Source: FEN-1219 sp963728995
GTDB taxonomy: Bacteria; Pseudomonadota; Gammaproteobacteria; Steroidobacterales; Rariloculaceae
Reading direction: 5' to 3'
Length of the DNA stretch: 64,000 nt
Assembly (NCBI GenBank): GCA_963728995.1
Contig: CAVSMD010000003.1
Coordinates: forward strand, 62,001-126,000
Made by a program: the position numbers and the translations under genes. Under the pieces are notes generated by a model that worked only from the letters and a program-made list of their open reading frames with translations, made no database searches and had not been told where the DNA came from. Position 1 is the stretch's first letter. The number at the start of each line of letters is the position of its first letter. Below are positions 36,711 to 46,328 of this stretch, one piece after another.

Positions 36711-37268
36711 CTAGCGCGCGAGCTCCGCGCTCGCGCGGTGATCATTGCCGCGGCCCCACCATGACCAGACGCCAACGCCGACCTTCAAAAACCCGTCGAG
36801 CAGACCGAACAGCTCATAGGGGATCTGTGTGACCAGCAGGCCCAGCGCTGCGTTGGCCATGCAGGCGACGCCGAGACCCAGGAATCGAGGTCCGAAGCAG
36901 ACAGACATCGGAATGAAGTGCAGCCCAACGATGGCGGACACCCAGAGCCATCGGACTTGCTCCTCCGTGCCGGGCGACAGCATTCGGCCCATCAGCGCGA
37001 GCAGCAAGACCTCGAGCACGATCGCACCGACCAGCGCAAAGATCTGGATCCGTGTCGGGCGACTTCTCGACCGCCGACTCACCACCACGAGCGCAACGAT
37101 GCCGGCGACCGCACCGCCATAGAAGACGTCGTAGTTTACGAGCGCGTCGCCACTGAATGCGATTGCGCCGATCAGGCCAAGGCCGACAAAGACCAGAAAC
37201 GCCCCGCCCGCTCTCAGCATCGGGTAGCGGTTCACGGCCGGGCCCCGCGCTCGTTCGGTGAGCGTCAT
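36711..37268 (-). CDS. integral membrane protein of unknown function
   Basis: 185 residues with about six hydrophobic segments, for example GGAFLVFVGLGLIGAIAFSG, YGGAVAGIVALVVVS, IQIFALVGAIVLEVLLLALM, SAIVGLHFIPMSVCFGPRFL and VACMANAALGLLVTQ. MSVCFGPRFLGLG and a short basic loop (SRRSRSRPTR) are the only landmarks. I recognise no transporter motif. Its ATG overlaps the stop of the acetyltransferase gene ahead of it (ATGA), so the two are translated together. Confidence 0.75.
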   Translation of the reverse strand: MTLTERARGPAVNRYPMLRAGGAFLVFVGLGLIGAIAFSGDALVNYDVFYGGAVAGIVALVVVSRRSRSRPTRIQIFALVGAIVLEVLLLALMGRMLSPGTEEQVRWLWVSAIVGLHFIPMSVCFGPRFLGLGVACMANAALGLLVTQIPYELFGLLDGFLKVGVGVWSWWGRGNDHRASAELAR

Positions 37269-37903
37269 GCGCCGCCCCCCATCTTCGCTTCCAAGCCGGC
37301 TTTCACTCGTGGCCAGTCGCCGCGGACGACGCTGTAGAGCACCGAGTCGCGAACTCGCCCGTCGCGCATGATCATGTGATTGCGCATGATGCCCTCCTCC
37401 AGCGCCCCGAGCCGCAGAATCGCCTGCCGAGATTTGCCGTTCAGAGCATCCGTGATGAGCTCCACGCGGTGGCAATCCCAGGTTTCGAAGGCGTGCTGCA
37501 GCATGAGGTACTTCGCCTCCGTGTTGACGTAGGATCGTTGCCAGCGCTGTGCCAGAAACGTGAATCCTATCTCGACGCGACGATGGTCGCGGTTGATGGC
37601 CATGAACCGGGTGCTGCCGACGATCGCGCCGGATGCCAGATCGATCGTCGCAAACGGACGCTCCAGCTGCTGCGCGTAGCGCGTTTCGGCCTGCCTCAAG
37701 AACTCGGCCAGCTCGTCGGGCCGCGGCACCAGCGTGACCGGAATCGCCCACAGCGCCCCGTCCGCGATGGCCGCGGCAAGGCCCGGCAGATGCGCCTCGG
37801 TCAACGGCTCGAGCGCGATACGCTGCCCGCGGAGGGCGACCCGCTCGATCGGAGCGTTGGGCCTCAACACACTTGAGCTCCGCACGAGATCGTCATTGCG
37901 CAA
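37265..37903 (-). CDS. RimJ/RimL-type GNAT N-acetyltransferase
   Basis: 212 residues. RIALEPLTEAHLPGLAAAIA is the usual N-terminus, with GAIVGSTRFMAINRDHRRVE, IGFTFLAQRWQRSYVNTEAK and CHRVELITDALNGKSRQAIL, the RimJ/L pattern with the late motif LGALEEGIMRNHMIMRDGRV. It could acetylate a protein N-terminus or an amine. It overlaps the upstream gene's stop by 11 bp and the downstream membrane gene by 4 bp, forming a tight three-gene set. Confidence 0.88.
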   Translation of the reverse strand: MRNDDLVRSSSVLRPNAPIERVALRGQRIALEPLTEAHLPGLAAAIADGALWAIPVTLVPRPDELAEFLRQAETRYAQQLERPFATIDLASGAIVGSTRFMAINRDHRRVEIGFTFLAQRWQRSYVNTEAKYLMLQHAFETWDCHRVELITDALNGKSRQAILRLGALEEGIMRNHMIMRDGRVRDSVLYSVVRGDWPRVKAGLEAKMGGGA

Positions 37904-38288
37904 CGGGCGCCAACAGGTTGGCGTCGCGTGCCAGCACCCACCGTCCGTCGTGCTTGGTCAAGATCGTCAACGTGTGACCCGCGCGGGTCATCGACTCCGC
38001 CCCACCGGGCGGGGTCACGACGACCGTGAGCTTCGTCCACATGAACGCCCAATCGCCGAGAACCTTGATTTCCTGAATCTCACTGTGCCCGTCGAACTGC
38101 GGTGCGTCACCGCCGGATTGAGCCCGTGCTGCCGCGGCGAAGTCGGCCTTACGCATGACGGGCCGGCCGGGGACGAGGAACACGACGTCGTCCGACATCA
38201 GCGCTAGGACCTTCTCCGTGTCACCCGCTTTGGTCGCGCTCAGCCACGTGGCAACGAGTCCTCGGATTTCCTGCTCGTCAGTCGACAT
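37893..38288 (-). CDS. SnoaL-like / DUF4440 (SgcJ/EcaC) protein
   Basis: 131 residues from the ATG at 38288. DEQEIRGLVATWLSATKAGD and EKVLALMSDDVVFLVPGRPV are the typical start of this NTF2-like fold, with GHSEIQEIKVLGDWAFMWTK and SMTRAGHTLTILTKHDGRWV later. These cone-shaped small proteins bind varied ligands and some are enzymes. A longer frame starts 78 nt upstream, but the conserved fold begins at MSTDEQ. First of the set with the RimL-like and membrane genes. Confidence 0.88.
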   Translation of the reverse strand: MSTDEQEIRGLVATWLSATKAGDTEKVLALMSDDVVFLVPGRPVMRKADFAAAARAQSGGDAPQFDGHSEIQEIKVLGDWAFMWTKLTVVVTPPGGAESMTRAGHTLTILTKHDGRWVLARDANLLAPVAQ

Positions 38289-38427
38289 GATCCGTTTCTC
38301 CGTGGCGCCCAGCGTTCCGCGTCGGCCTTTTGAGGACGCGGGTCTCGTTCGTCGAATTCCCAGCACAGCCCGCCGACGAGGCGTAGTCTAGCGCTGTCAC
38401 TCCGCACCAAACGACAGCAGGATTCCC

Positions 38428-38547
38428 ATGGGTAAAGAACGCCACAACAGCCGCGAAGCCAAGAAGAAACCGGCCATGACGCTGACCGAGAAGCGCGCCG
38501 CGAAGAAAGCCAAGAAAGAAGACAAGAAGCGTACCGTCTTCGCATGA
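38428..38547 (+). CDS. 39-residue Lys-rich small protein
   Basis: MGKERHNSREAKKKPAMTLT, then EKRAAKKAKKEDKKRTVFA. Fourteen of 39 residues are Lys or Arg plus several Glu/Asp, and no other frame here is so composed. The ATG follows GCAGGATTCCC (weak AGGA). The pattern of short E/K/R stretches after 'MGK' is one I associate with small proteobacterial proteins of unknown role, possibly nucleic-acid binding. It is the only plus-strand gene in this stretch. Confidence 0.65.
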   Translation: MGKERHNSREAKKKPAMTLTEKRAAKKAKKEDKKRTVFA

Positions 38548-38647
38548 GATCCGCGGGGCGCTGCGCGACGGACGCGTCGCGGGCTTGCCCTGTTCGATAG
38601 CTCGAAGCGCCCGTGGGCTCGGGCACGCGGCCGGACGGAGTGCTCGG

Positions 38648-39013
38648 TTACGGCTTCGAGGCTCGCGAGCGCTTCTTGCTCTTGCGCTTTTGCTTCTTCT
38701 TGCGTTTCGCACGACGCGCCACGGGCGCCGGCTGCGTGTATTCGTGGTATAGGCGCTCGATCTCGGCCAACATCTGCTCGCGAACCGCGTAGGCGTCGGG
38801 GCGTGCCGCTTGGCGCACGTCGCGGCGCTCGCCGCGGCGAAAGTCGGGTTGCGGGGGTCGCGGCGGAGGTATCCGCACGGCATCTGCCAGCACCGGAACG
38901 TCGTCGAACCCGCGCACGTACTCCTCGTACGACGCATAGTTGCCGGGTGCGTCGTCGGCGCTGACGCCGCGACCCCGGGAGGTCGGCGCGGGGGTGAGCG
39001 CAGCGTGCTTCAT
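38648..39013 (-). CDS. hypothetical protein with Lys/Arg-rich C-terminal tail
   Basis: 121 residues. The N-terminal part has NYASYEEYVRGFDDVPVLAD and a proline-rich stretch (VRIPPPRPPQPDFRRGERRD). A helix (REQMLAEIERLYHEYTQPAP) follows, then a very basic end (RRAKRKKKQKRKSKKRSRAS). No signal or membrane segment. The tail suggests nucleic-acid or ribosome contact. Function unknown. It is divergent from the M16 peptidase gene, with about 150 bp between. Confidence 0.6.
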   Translation of the reverse strand: MKHAALTPAPTSRGRGVSADDAPGNYASYEEYVRGFDDVPVLADAVRIPPPRPPQPDFRRGERRDVRQAARPDAYAVREQMLAEIERLYHEYTQPAPVARRAKRKKKQKRKSKKRSRASKP

Positions 39014-39163
39014 GCAGGTACCGCCCAAGCGGGGCTTTCGACTGAACCGACGGTCATCGTAGCCGCGCCGCGGCACGGGGCAGCGGGAAACCGATCACGG
39101 TTTTTTGTCGCCGGCGTCCAGTCCGTGGCCGGCAGCCGCCGCGCTGTGATGTAATCGGTATTG

Positions 39164-40554
<1,391 letters not shown>

Positions 40555-40558
<4 letters not shown>

Positions 40559-42085
40559 ATCGACTCGCCGTCATCGCATCGGCATGGACCGCCCTGGCGC
40601 TGGCCGGCTGCGATCGCACGCCCGCGCCGCCCGCTCCCACCGCAACCGAGGACTTGAACGTGGTTTCGATGCCCGTACCCGCCGATCCGACGATCTCGTT
40701 CTCCGTGCAGTTCGCCGTCGGCTCGCAGGACGACCCGCCCGGCAAGGAGGGCCTCGCGTTTCTCACGGGGCAGATGCTGGCCGATGCCGGCACCGAAACG
40801 CGCTCGCTCGACGAGATCATCGCCGCCCTCTACCCGCTCGCGGCGCGCTACGACATCCGCGTGGACGTCGAGCGCAGCACGCTCACGGGCCGCGTGCACC
40901 GCGACAACCTGGACGCGTACCTCGGGCTCCTCACGGACGCGCTGCTACGGCCGAAGTTCGACCCGGGGGACTTCGAGCGCGTGAAGAGCGACGCCATCAA
41001 CGACCTCACGAACACGCTGCGCTACTCCTCGGACGAGGAGCTCGGCAAGGCCGCGCTGAACGAGTTCGTGTTCCGCGGCACGCCGTATGCGCACCCCACC
41101 GAAGGCACCGTGGCGGGGCTGCGCGCCGTCACGCTCGACGACGTGCGCGCGTTCTACCGCCAGCACTACACGGCGGCCAACGTGCTGCTCGGCATCGGTG
41201 GAGGCTTCGACGACGCCCTGGTCGCCAAGCTGCGCAGCGCGCTCGGTCGCCTGCCTGCCGGCAGCCCGGCGGCGGCCCCCGCCATCTCGCCCGCACGGAT
41301 CGACGGCCGCTCGGTGCTCTTGATCGACAAGCCCGGGGCCGATGCGTCGATCAGCCTCGGCTTTCCCGCTCGACGTGCACCGCGGGGACAGGGATTTCTA
41401 CGCGCTGTGGATCGCGAACTCGTGGCTCGGCGAGCATCGCAACACGGCGAGCCACCTGTTCAAGGTGATCCGCGAGGAGCGCGGCTTGAACTACGGCGAC
41501 TACTCGTACATCGAGGCCTTCCCCGAAGGCGGCCAGCGCTCGATGCCGCCCGTGAACGTGCCGCGTCGACAGCAGCTGTTCCAGATCTGGATCCGCACGC
41601 TACCGAACGCCGACGCCGTCTTCGCGCTGCGCGCGGCACTGCGCGAGCTCGCCGACCTCGTCGATCACGGCATGACGCCGGAAGAATTCGAGCTGACGCG
41701 CACGTTCCTGAAGAAGTACGTGCTGCATTTCGCGGAGACCACGAGCGCACGCCTCGGCTATGCCGTGGACGATCGGTTCTACGGGATCGGCGACGACGGC
41801 CACCTCGCGAAGTTTCGGCGCATGATGGACGAGCTCACGCTCGAGGACGTGAACGCCGCGATCAAGCGGCACCTGCAATACGCGAACCTGAAGATCGCGA
41901 TCGTCACCGGCGAAGCGGCGCAGCTGCGCGGCGTGCTGGCGAGCGACGCGCCGACGCCGATCACCTACGCCACGTCGAAGCCCGACGCGATCCTCGCGGA
42001 GGACAAGGAGATCGCGGCCTGGCCACTGCGGATCGCGGCCGACCGGATCGAGACGGTGCCCGTCACGAGCGCGTTCGAGCGCTGA
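40555..42085 (+). CDS. M16-family non-catalytic partner subunit, lipoprotein, frameshifted once
   Basis: About 509 residues. NRLAVIASAWTALALAGC is a lipoprotein signal. At the site of the zinc motif it reads EGLAFLTGQMLADAG, lacking HxxEH, as in M16 partner subunits. It retains FYRQHYTAANVLLGIGGGFD and, after one extra base near 41370, LDVHRGDRDFYALWIANSWL and HLFKVIREERGLNYGDYSYI, with the Arg/Tyr-type region used to bind peptide substrates. The last codons lie inside the first unit of a 51-bp tandem repeat, which supplies the stop. Probably tethers the protease pair to a membrane. Confidence 0.92.
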
Positions 42086-42182
42086 CCGCCAGGGATGGCG
42101 GAAATGCCGGGATTGCAGGAGCAAATCCCCGGCTGACCGCCAGGGATGGCGGAAATGCCGGGATTGCAGGAGCAAATCCCGG
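42081..42182. repeat. Two tandem 51-bp REP-like units
   Basis: The unit begins GCTGACCGCCAGGGATGGCG and ends GCAGGAGCAAATCCC plus a few bases. Copy 1 is 42081-42131, copy 2 is 42132-42182, nearly identical. Each has two hairpins: CCGCC/GGCGG and GGGATT/AATCCC. The TGA in copy 1 is the stop codon of the M16 partner gene. A diverged relative is at 2718-2771. Confidence 0.9.
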
Positions 42183-42194
42183 CGTAGGGCCGCG

Positions 42195-42765
42195 CTACTT
42201 CAGGCCGAGCTTGCGGCCGGCCGCGAGCCGCTGCACGGCCTCGCGCAGTCGGCGGTCCTTGGTTTCCTGGCGCTTCGCCGAGTCGATCCAGCCGAGATAG
42301 CGGCGACGCTCCCCCGGTGGAAGCCGCTCGAACGTGCGCCAGGCCGGTGCCCTCGCCTGCAGCGCGCGCTCGATGTAGGGCGGCACCTTCTCGATCGTCC
42401 GGCGTGCCGGCGGCGCGGCGACCCGCTCGGCCGGCGCACGCGCGCGGCCCGCCGCGGCCAGCGAGCCGCCGGCCTGCAGCGCAGCGTAGCGGCGACGGTT
42501 CGCCGCGGACCAGACGCTGTCCGGCTTGCGCGGCGTGAATTTGCGCGCATACCGCTCGTCGTCGAGGCGCCTCACGAGGCTGTCGATCCAGCCGAAGCAC
42601 AAAGCCTCGTCGACGGCGTCGTCGTAGGCGACGGCCGGCGTGCCGGTGTGCCGTTTGTGAAACACCAGCCAGATCTCCGCGACCGAGTCGTGATGCCGCG
42701 CGAGCCACGCGCGCCAGGCCTCGCGGGTCCGGACATCGAGCGTGCGAATGGCCTTGCGCGGGCAT
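42195..42765 (-). CDS. YdeI/OmpD-associated family protein, frameshifted near the start
   Basis: About 190 residues. AIRTLDVRTREAWRAWLARH and AEIWLVFHKRHTGTPAVAYD, DEALCFGWIDSLVRRLDDER, FTPRKPDSVWSAANRRRY are the family core, and the C-terminus (WRTFERLPPGERRRYLGWID, AKRQETKDRRLREAVQRLAA) is the OmdA-type helical end. The ATG at 42765 plus one extra base near 42752 gives MPAQAIRTL; without that correction no start fits. Family members are implicated in resistance to cationic peptides or bacteriocins, by an unknown mechanism. Cytoplasmic. Confidence 0.85.
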
Positions 42766-42774
42766 AGCCCGAGA

Positions 42775-43243
42775 TCAACGCCGCAGGTCGAACGGGTCGT
42801 TCGAATCCGGCGGCGTGCGCTCCGGCAGCGGGCGAGGCGGAAAGTTGCCGTCCCACAGATCGACCGTGGGCTCCACCGCGAGCGCACCCGAATCGACGAC
42901 TCGAACGAAATACGCACGCAGGTCGCGACAATGCGCGCGCCAGACGGGCGAATCCGGGCGCGCTCTGAGCGACGTCGACGACGTCGTCGCACACGAAGCC
43001 CGCCTTGCGAATCGCGATCAAGAGCGTGGTGCCGAGGAACGTCGGCGACAGCGCGCGCAGCTCGGCGAGCTTGCGGCTCGCCGGCGTGCTCGTCGGCGCC
43101 GCCGCCACGACCACGTCGTCGCGCACCACGGCTGTCCGCGCCGGCGCCGGCGACGGCGCAGCCGGCGTCGGCTTGCGCAGGATCCAGACGAGGCCGCCGA
43201 GCACCACGACGGCGGCCACCGAGCCCACCGCGAGCCGCTTCAT
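42775..43243 (-). CDS. small anchored protein of unknown function, frameshifted
   Basis: About 155 residues. MKRLAVGSVAAVVVLGGLVW is a membrane anchor or signal, followed by a Pro/Ala linker (RKPTPAAPSPAPART) and a globular part (LAELRALSPTFLGTTLLIAI, RKAGFVCDDVVDVAQSA). After a frame change near 42955 it continues SPVWRAHCRDLRAYFVRVVD and EPTVDLWDGNFPPRPLPERT. Two Cys fall in the globular part. I do not recognise a family. Its start overlaps the stop of the channel-like gene ahead of it. Confidence 0.6.
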
Positions 43244-43824
43244 GCTTTCCGCCGCGCCAAAGTGCGCGCGATGCGCGGGTCCGGCACGAGCCAGAGCAGC
43301 GCCACGGCCACGTAGAGCGCCTCGGCCGCCCATGCCACGACGAAGGTCGACGCGATCCCGAGCACGTAGCCGAGCAGCGATACTTTGCCCTTCCAATCGC
43401 TGCCGATCGCGATCGCGAGCACCGAATCGCGGCCCTGCGCGCGGATGATCGCCGACTGGAGGATCGTGTAGGCCATCGCCGCCCCGAGCAGCACGACGCC
43501 GTACAGCACCGACGGAACCCGTGCGAAATGGTTCTCGCCCATGAAGCCGGTCGCGAACGGGAACAACGACAGCCAGAACAACAGGTGAAGGTTGGCCCAC
43601 AGCACACCGGCCGACACGCTCTGCACCGTGTGCAGCAAATGGTGATGGTTGTTCCAGTAAATTCCGACGTACAGAAAGCTCAGCGCGTAGGTCAGGAACA
43701 CGGGCACGAGCGGCACGAGCACGGCCAGGTCCTCGCCGTGCGGCACCTTCATCTCGAGCACCATGATCGTGATGATGATCGCGATCACGCCGTCGCTGAA
43801 CGCTTCTAGCCGGCCTTTGCCCAT
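43240..43824 (-). CDS. TMEM175-family (DUF1211) potassium-channel-like membrane protein
   Basis: 194 residues from MGKGRLEAFSDGVIAIIITI, which holds the RxxxFSDGV/xIxIT motif that lines the pore in bacterial TMEM175 channels. Six helices can be traced (LVPLVPVFLTYALSFLYVGI; HHHLLHTVQSVSAGVLWANL; FWLSLFPFATGFMGENHFAR; VLYGVVLLGAAMAYTILQSA; VSLLGYVLGIASTFVVAWAA; LYVAVALLWLVPDP), fitting one six-helix repeat that would tetramerise. An ATG 15 nt upstream is possible. It would conduct K+ in the inner membrane. Confidence 0.88.
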   Translation of the reverse strand: MGKGRLEAFSDGVIAIIITIMVLEMKVPHGEDLAVLVPLVPVFLTYALSFLYVGIYWNNHHHLLHTVQSVSAGVLWANLHLLFWLSLFPFATGFMGENHFARVPSVLYGVVLLGAAMAYTILQSAIIRAQGRDSVLAIAIGSDWKGKVSLLGYVLGIASTFVVAWAAEALYVAVALLWLVPDPRIARTLARRKA

Positions 43825-43862
43825 GGCGCCTCGCTGCAACGCTGTGGACGTCCTTCGGTTGA

Positions 43863-44552
43863 CTATAGCTCAGCGCCGAGGCAGGCGAGCACGGCGTCGC
43901 GGTCGCGAAAGTCGTCGAAGCGCGGCTCGTGATTCACGGCCCTGCCGATCGCGACGAACCCGTAGCCCAGGGCTGCGCTCGCGCGCTGGTCCCAGGCGCC
44001 GTCGCCGAAGTACGTGCGCCGGCGGGCCGCCAACCCGCCGAGCGCGCGCGTCTCGGCCAGCCGCATGATCTCGGTCCGCTCGATCGCGTCGGAGGCGGTC
44101 GCGAACGCGATCGTCGCGGGATCCACGCCGATCGCCCGCAGCTTCAGCGTGGCCGTCTCGGCCCAGCCGCCCGTGGCGATCGCAACCTGCACGCCCGGCG
44201 CGCGCAGCAGCGTTTCGAGCAGCGCCCGCGCGCCGGCGATCTCGCGCAGCACGTTCGGCGCGCGGGCGAAATGCGTGCGCGTGGCGGCCAGGAAGCGTGC
44301 CTTCACGGCGTCCCGCAGCGCCGCGCGCGGCCGGCCCGAGCCGTCGGCGTCGAGAAGCTCTTCGAGAATGCCGCTGTCGGTCACGTGACGATACGACTGC
44401 CACGTGGTGTCGACGTCGACCCCGAGCACGCTGCGCACGGCCTCCGCGTACCGATCGGCATCGAAGCCCGTCGAGTCGACGAGCGTGCCGTCGATGTCGA
44501 ACATGACGAGATGCGTCAATGCGCCACCCCGCTCATCCGTTGGTCGCGGCAA
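43863..44552 (-). CDS. HAD-superfamily hydrolase (phosphoglycolate-phosphatase-like)
   Basis: 229 residues. HLVMFDIDGTLVDSTGFDAD is HAD motif I with both Asp, ALLETLLRAPGVQVAIATGG is motif II, and YFGDGAWDQRASAALGYGFV is motif IV; the alpha-helical cap lies between (RYAEAVRSVLGVDVDTTWQS). The ATG at 44552 would overlap the preceding gene by 20 bp; a TTG at 44519 just before the first strand is an alternative start. Substrate unknown, probably a small phosphate ester. Confidence 0.88.
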   Translation of the reverse strand: MPRPTDERGGALTHLVMFDIDGTLVDSTGFDADRYAEAVRSVLGVDVDTTWQSYRHVTDSGILEELLDADGSGRPRAALRDAVKARFLAATRTHFARAPNVLREIAGARALLETLLRAPGVQVAIATGGWAETATLKLRAIGVDPATIAFATASDAIERTEIMRLAETRALGGLAARRRTYFGDGAWDQRASAALGYGFVAIGRAVNHEPRFDDFRDRDAVLACLGAEL

Positions 44553-44769
44553 TCCGCACCATGCCGCGCGGGCCCGGCGCCACCGTCGGCGCGAGCCCCG
44601 CGTCGCGCAGCAGCCGCTCGACCGTTTGCGGCGCGAGCTTAAGCTTCGGATAGCTGCCGACCCTCATCCGCCACGCGCCGCCGTCGCGCTCGTGCACGAT
44701 ATCGTGAACGCGCATGCGCTCGCCGTCGTCCTCGAGGAAGCACGTCTGGATCCGCTCGGTGTCGCTCAC
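44533..44769 (-). CDS. C-terminal part of a class I SAM methyltransferase-like protein
   Basis: 78 residues from a GTG that overlaps the previous stop (GTGA): DTERIQTCFLEDDGERMRVH, DIVHERDGGAWRMRVGSYPK and LKLAPQTVERLLRDAGL with GPRGMVRIAA. This order matches the tail of class I methyltransferases (the 'Q..F....R..VHD..YERDG..W....SSY.KLRLAP..V...L..AGF' pattern). The SAM-binding N-terminal half is absent. It may be a decayed gene tail or an accidental reading of a deletion in the assembly. Whether it is translated is unclear. Confidence 0.5.
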   Translation of the reverse strand: MSDTERIQTCFLEDDGERMRVHDIVHERDGGAWRMRVGSYPKLKLAPQTVERLLRDAGLAPTVAPGPRGMVRIAATNG

Positions 44770-45215
44770 GACCTCATAGCCAGGAGCTGCAGCGTCCCCG
44801 CGTCTGCCTCGCCGTTGAAATACGCATCGAGCACGCGGCTGAACACCGAGTCCGGCGGCGCTACGCGCGCAAACAACGTGACCGACGACCGCAGCTTCAG
44901 CTCGTCCGGCCAACCGAAGATCTCGTGTGCGGAGCGAGTCTCGAGGCCGAGCAACGCGTCCGCGCACTCGACGAGCCGCGGCCCGAGCACGGGATGACGC
45001 AAGTACGCCGACGCCTCGGCGAGGCTCGAGATCGCGTAGCGCTGCGCGGTGGGGCTGGCACCGAGGCCCTCGAGCTGCGGAAACACGTACCACATCCAGT
45101 GCGACTGCTTGCGGCCGCGGCGAAGCTCGGCGAGGGCCTGCGGGTAGTTGCGCGCCTGGGCCTCGACGAACCGCTCGAGGTCGTAGGGGTCCCGGGGTGT
45201 CGCGTGGTCCGCCAC
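44766..45215 (-). CDS. DUF1810 family protein
   Basis: 149 residues, intact. DPYDLERFVEAQARNYPQAL and ELRRGRKQSHWMWYVFPQLE are diagnostic of DUF1810, along with SPTAQRYAISSLAEASAYLR and GPRLVECADALLGLETRSAH, GWPDELKLRSSVTLFARVAP. A calpastatin-like or ADP-ribose-linked role has been proposed for relatives, but function is not established. It sits 3 bp after the beta-propeller gene and overlaps the methyltransferase fragment. Confidence 0.92.
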   Translation of the reverse strand: MADHATPRDPYDLERFVEAQARNYPQALAELRRGRKQSHWMWYVFPQLEGLGASPTAQRYAISSLAEASAYLRHPVLGPRLVECADALLGLETRSAHEIFGWPDELKLRSSVTLFARVAPPDSVFSRVLDAYFNGEADAGTLQLLAMRS

Positions 45216-45218
45216 GTG

Positions 45219-46289
45219 CTATCTCGGCACGCGCGCGAGCGTGGCGTACGTACGACCCACGCCCGCGGTGTACACGAAGCTGCCGGCATCGGGGGCGATC
45301 GCGAGCGCGGTGACGGCCGCGACGTCGTACATCGCCACCGTCGCACCGTCGCGGATGCGCCGCAGCACGAGCGCGCCGGGTGAGGCGCCCGCCGTCGGCG
45401 TCTCGTAGCTGAGCGCGAGCTCGCCGTTTGGCGCGAACGCCACGAGGTCGAGCTTCATCGCGCTGCCGGCCGCATCCAGCGCCGGCGCCAGCGGCACCGT
45501 CCATACCAGCGCGCCGGTGGCGAGCTCGCGCAGCTCGAGCCGCCCTGCACGCTGGTATGCGGCCAGGCGGTCGCTCAGCGCAAACGGCCCCACGGCGCCA
45601 CGCGGCACGAGCGCCCCGGGCACGTCGCGGACGCGCCGCCAGCCGGCCGTCGCCGTCCACGTCCGCACGCCGAACAAGCCGCTGTCGTCGAGCCGCAGCA
45701 CGTTGGCTGCGTCCAGGCTCGCGCCATCGCGCGCGAACCGCACGTGCGTGCGCGTAGCCGAGGCTTCGAGCGAAAGCGGCGGCGTGTTCGTGCGCAAATC
45801 GACGACCGTCACGAGACCGGGGACCGGCTCGAGCACGCCGCGGGCGGCCTGGAACGCAAGCCAGCGCCCGTCCGGCGAGAACGCCAGCGCCGACACCGGG
45901 CCACACGCGCCGGCGCAGTAGTAGCGGCGCGGCTCGTCTCCGCGAGCGGCCGAGTACAGATCCACGCCGCCGACGCGGCCGATGGCCACCTGCCCCGTGA
46001 CCGAGATCGCCAGCGAGAACGCGGACTGCCCCGTCGCAAACGGCGGCGACAGCTGCCGCACGAGCATGCCATCGCCGGCGCGATAGACGCGCGTGCCGGT
46101 CTCGTCGCTGACGCCGACCAGCGCCCCATCCGTCGAGAACGCGGCCACCGACCAAGCCGAAGCATTCGCCGGCAGCTTGCGGCCGTCGATGCGCCACACG
46201 GCCGAGAGCCCCGGCGGCAACGGCGGGGCGCGAGACACGGGCGGGTCGGCGAAGGTGACGACGGCGACGCAGAGCAGCGCGAGCGCCAC
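45219..46289 (-). CDS. exported beta-propeller (WD40-like) protein
   Basis: 356 residues from a GTG at 46289. The start is MALALLCVAVVTFADPPVSR, a signal peptide. Repeated blades follow: WSVAAFSTDGALVGVSDETG, AFSLAISVTGQVAIGRVGGV, VSALAFSPDGRWLAFQAARG, LVAFAPNGELALSYETPTAG and VTALAIAPDAGSFVYTAGVG, five to six of a seven-bladed fan. No enzymatic motif. It is probably periplasmic or surface-bound. A longer frame with a shift ahead of this point exists but lacks the signal. Confidence 0.72.
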   Translation of the reverse strand: MALALLCVAVVTFADPPVSRAPPLPPGLSAVWRIDGRKLPANASAWSVAAFSTDGALVGVSDETGTRVYRAGDGMLVRQLSPPFATGQSAFSLAISVTGQVAIGRVGGVDLYSAARGDEPRRYYCAGACGPVSALAFSPDGRWLAFQAARGVLEPVPGLVTVVDLRTNTPPLSLEASATRTHVRFARDGASLDAANVLRLDDSGLFGVRTWTATAGWRRVRDVPGALVPRGAVGPFALSDRLAAYQRAGRLELRELATGALVWTVPLAPALDAAGSAMKLDLVAFAPNGELALSYETPTAGASPGALVLRRIRDGATVAMYDVAAVTALAIAPDAGSFVYTAGVGRTYATLARVPR

Positions 46290-46328
46290 GTAGCGGCAGA
46301 CGGGCCGGGTTGCGCAGCCGGTCGAGCG

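Noticed and set aside
42081..42182. CRISPR array
   Set aside because: Only two abutting 51-bp units with no spacers and no cas genes.
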